Below, in pieces: positions 23,745 through 49,529 of a stretch of DNA of 49,529 bases; the first letter of the stretch is position 1; each line of letters begins with the position of its first letter. A program made the position numbers and the translations under genes. Source of the DNA: Priapulus caudatus. Taxonomy: Eukaryota > Priapulida > Priapulimorpha > Priapulimorphida > Priapulidae. Location of the stretch: the NCBI RefSeq assembly GCF_000485595.1, contig NW_014577083.1, positions 241,603-291,131 of the forward strand. Direction: 5' to 3'. The notes beneath the pieces are model-generated. The model made no database searches, was not told where the DNA came from, and was given only the letters and a program-made list of their open reading frames with translations.

Positions 23745-23754
23745 NNNNNNNNNN
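23745..23754. other. Assembly gap (10 N)
   Basis: Ten N. It is followed by CACAAACC repeats and by an ACCTCC...GGAGGT inverted pair (23805-23830) of a short interspersed repeat type (GATGAAAACGTAACCTCC), so the gap probably lies in a repeat. Confidence 0.99.
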
Positions 23755-24829
23755 CACAAACCCACAAACCCACAAACGAGCAAACACACGCCGATGAAAA
23801 CGTAACCTCCTGCCAACCCCTTGGCGGAGGTAATAAGCGCAAGTATTTTATAGCAACGAGAACATTACCAAAGATCTAACTATTGCTATAGGCCCTAATT
23901 TAGATGTATTGCTGGAATATATATTAAATATCAAGCATAAACTGAAAAAGTTATTGACATATAATTCACAAACGCTGTTTTGTGAAATCGATGACTAGAA
24001 TTGAAGGCTGATTTAGATGCATCATATATCGCATGAACCCAAGCAAGAAAAAAACCACTTCACAGTGTCTCAGTAACAGTGTGATAGAGTTGTGCCATAT
24101 TATATGTGCCATGTTTGTATATTAGCTACTCTTGCACTTCTCTTACTCCTACTTTCCCCTATGCGCTATGTTCATATGCACTAGGTCTTTCCCCCGGGAT
24201 AACGAGTCAATCGGACACTCCGTCAGCCATCATGCTAATGTTGAAATATAAAAAATACAACAAACATCGATTCATTTTCGTAATAAATAGCTCTCTCGAT
24301 AATGTACCCACACCGGCAGTATTCGTATAAGTGTGTGGCCGGGACTGTGGCATGCAATATCTTTTTTCATCACTGGTGAAATGTTCTTGCGTGACCCATA
24401 CTCTTAATACTTATCCTATTGCAGAATTCATGTGGCTAGCAATTTACTGAATATCTTTTCTAAAACAACTGAACATGTCTACTTATATCATAATACTATA
24501 GTGCCGTTTAAGGGCAAACTCTATTTGACATCATTCAATTGGGCGTTATATTATATATAAGTCTATAGCGAGGCGATTCTCTGAAAGGTGCAACCGAAAT
24601 AAGGTAACACAAGCGTTTCTAGAGTTTACATTCTTGCATTGAAGTAATACAAATTATAGTATTCGCCTGCTGATATATGGTGATTAACATATATCATGGT
24701 TTTTAATTCTCTTTGGATGGAATAATGACTGCCTCGTTAATTGACGCGAGATAATATACTTACAAACGACATTTCTAGCAGGATTGTGATTGGTGATATC
24801 TCATTATCTATTGACCGCGTTGCACGCTA

Positions 24830-24952
24830 GTAATGTTGCGGACATGGCACAGGTAATGTCGCGGACATGGCACAGGTAATGTCGCGGACATGGCACAGGT
24901 AATGTCGCGGACATGGCACAGGTAATGTCGCGGACATGGCACAGGTAATGTA
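24830..24952. repeat. 23-bp minisatellite, five units
   Basis: Tandem copies of a 23-bp unit, GTAATGTCGCGGACATGGCA plus CAG; the first unit has TTG for TCG. The later copies are identical, so the array is young or homogenised. Confidence 0.95.
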
Positions 24953-25272
24953 GACACAGCGACACCACGTGGCGACGAATTCAGGGCCTTGTACCGTCAG
25001 AGCCAGCGACTAATTATGTTTGCTATGCACGTTTGCGTTTTAAGTAGCTGCGTTCAAAACAACATAGTATACTGCATTACTTAACAGATACTACACTACT
25101 CAAAAATGCATCACTAGGATATGATAATGATATTATGGTTTTGGTCGTGCGTATTTTTCGGCGATCGGATAGAATGTTACAACATTATTCGACAAGGTAC
25201 ATCAAATTTGCAACATAAAACGTTTTCCTTTTGTTTATAGGTGGCAGTGGCGTCGCCTACTACTGTCTGCAG

Positions 25273-25500
25273 AGTGCTGTGTGTGCATGTGTGTGCGCGC
25301 GCGCGCGTGTGTGCGTGCGTGCGTGCGTGCGCGCGTGCGCGCGTGCGCGCGTGCGTGTGTGTGTGTGTGGGCGCGCGCGCGTGTGTGCGCGCGTGTGTGT
25401 GTGTATGCGCGCGCGCGGGTGCGTGTGTTCAGATGTGTGAGAGCGTAAGTGTACGTGCGTTCGTTCGTGCCTGCCTGCATGCGTGTATGTGCGTGTGGTC
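25273..25500. repeat. (GT/GC)n tract
   Basis: GTGCGCGCGCGTGTG blocks with long CG runs, a Z-DNA-prone composition. No real coding frame. Confidence 0.92.
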
Positions 25501-25726
25501 GTCACGCAGGTATATGATCACGCTCCTATCAAGTCTCGTGCCACGCTCCTAGTCTACAACCGTGTGAAGCAGTGGCAGTAGCAATATCAGTAGCATTAGC
25601 AGCATTTAGTATTCAGCCAGTGTTGCCTGTATTCTTCTTTAGCGCATCATTCCTGGAAAAACAACAACACGTATATTGTAAGCTGCTGCCATCTGTGAAC
25701 AGTTGATATGAATCTTTAGTTTACAT

Positions 25727-25914
25727 TAGGGGTTCTTAGCATGTGGTCTGTGGACCCCCTTGGGATACGTGGATGGGCTTCAGGGGGTCCGTGAACCCCA
25801 TTGTATGCACACCTTTGTGTTCATGTGCTTATGTGCATTTTTCTAGGGAGGGGTCCGTAGCTTTCACCAGATTCTCAAAGGGGTCCATGACTCAAAAAAA
25901 GTTAAGAACCACTG
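25727..25914. mobile_element. hAT-type MITE, 188 bp, with 8-bp target duplication
   Basis: The element starts TAGGGGTTCTTAGC and ends GTTAAGAACCACTG, imperfect inverted ends (11 of 14 matching) of the form seen in hAT transposons. It is flanked on both sides by GTTTACAT (25719-25726 and 25915-25922), a perfect 8-bp duplication as hAT elements make. It lies about 120 bp beyond the receptor stop codon, so it may be in the 3' UTR. Confidence 0.85.
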
Positions 25915-26037
25915 GTTTACATACATAATAACTTGAAACATGAATAATGTTATGCCGACATCAAATGCCAAATATCATCTCATTTCCGGACCTAGTACAT
26001 TGGAGTCAAAAGACTCACGAAGGTTACATTAATTACT

Positions 26038-49422
<23,385 letters not shown>

Positions 49423-49529
49423 TTTTGTGCCTGCGAGTTAAGCGATTGATCAGACTGCGAATACAACGCAAAGAATGCGCCGTTGTTTGGGCTGTCCGTA
49501 CCGTCCGCTCCATCAGTCCGCCAGTCACT

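Larger units (their letters stand above)
20881..24829. other. Intergenic stretch with satellites and a gap
   Basis: Apart from the arrays and the gap listed separately, it holds a GC-rich segment at 23150-23440 that I cannot identify and short open frames without similarity. Confidence 0.5.

Noticed and set aside
24830-24952. CRISPR-like array
   Set aside because: Units are directly tandem with no spacers. The window is animal DNA.

Overview
This window is eukaryotic nuclear DNA. It has short phase-matched exons with GT-AG splice sites, AT-rich introns, many (CA)n, (GATA)n and (CACT)n microsatellites, MITE-like foldback elements, a non-LTR retrotransposon remnant and two 10-N scaffold gaps. 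The gene content (a GABA-B-type receptor and a Norrin-type cystine-knot ligand) points to a bilaterian animal. The heterozygous-looking duplicated block around one gap suggests an outbred, probably marine, invertebrate. The species cannot be named from the sequence. Nothing bacterial or viral was seen.

Every gene I can support lies on the minus strand. (1) 26038-49422 is a complete class C GPCR of the metabotropic GABA (GABA-B) family. I could chain 18 coding exons whose splice phases all agree and which close into 2322 nt (773 residues plus stop): signal peptide, Venus-flytrap ligand-binding domain, seven membrane helices, and a short coiled-coil tail. Its exon 8 occurs twice (39789-39977 and 38334-38522) inside a 1.4-kb repeated block that flanks a 10-N gap. 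The two copies encode the same protein, and this looks like two haplotypes left side by side. (2) 17928-19800 is a Norrin (NDP) homologue with all eight cysteines of the intramolecular knot and an intron at the position I recall for the human gene. Its start exon is not settled. (3) 11509-12716 and (4) 9944-10962 are two adjacent two-exon genes for small secreted cysteine-rich proteins of about 157 and 133 residues. They share architecture: signal peptide, CxC motif, a phase-0 intron shortly after it, a strand-like segment, then a terminal cysteine or cysteine cluster. I cannot name their family. Spacing resembles cystine-knot cytokines of the IL-17, NGF/Spaetzle or PDGF type. With Norrin they form a same-strand run of three cysteine-rich ligand genes, the most interesting content of the window.

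Layout: 1-9.9 kb is non-coding and holds a (CA/CG)n tract, a 302-bp TIR element, a 76-nt near-perfect hairpin, a foldback element with perfect 44-bp arms around telomere-like repeats, and a hexanucleotide satellite. 9.9-12.7 kb holds the two cysteine-rich genes, with an antisense retrotransposon remnant in an intron. 12.7-17.9 kb is non-coding with one MITE copy and a long (GT)n tract. 17.9-20.7 kb is the Norrin locus and a GC-rich upstream region. 20.7-26.0 kb is intergenic with a gap, a 23-bp minisatellite and a hAT-type MITE with an intact 8-bp target duplication. 26.0-49.4 kb is the receptor gene.

The receptor and the ligands need not work together. GABA-B receptors are G-protein-coupled neurotransmitter receptors. 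Norrin in vertebrates activates Frizzled-4/LRP5/6 signalling. The two unknown proteins look like extracellular signals or binding proteins. All exon borders come from reading splice motifs and phases by eye, without transcript data.
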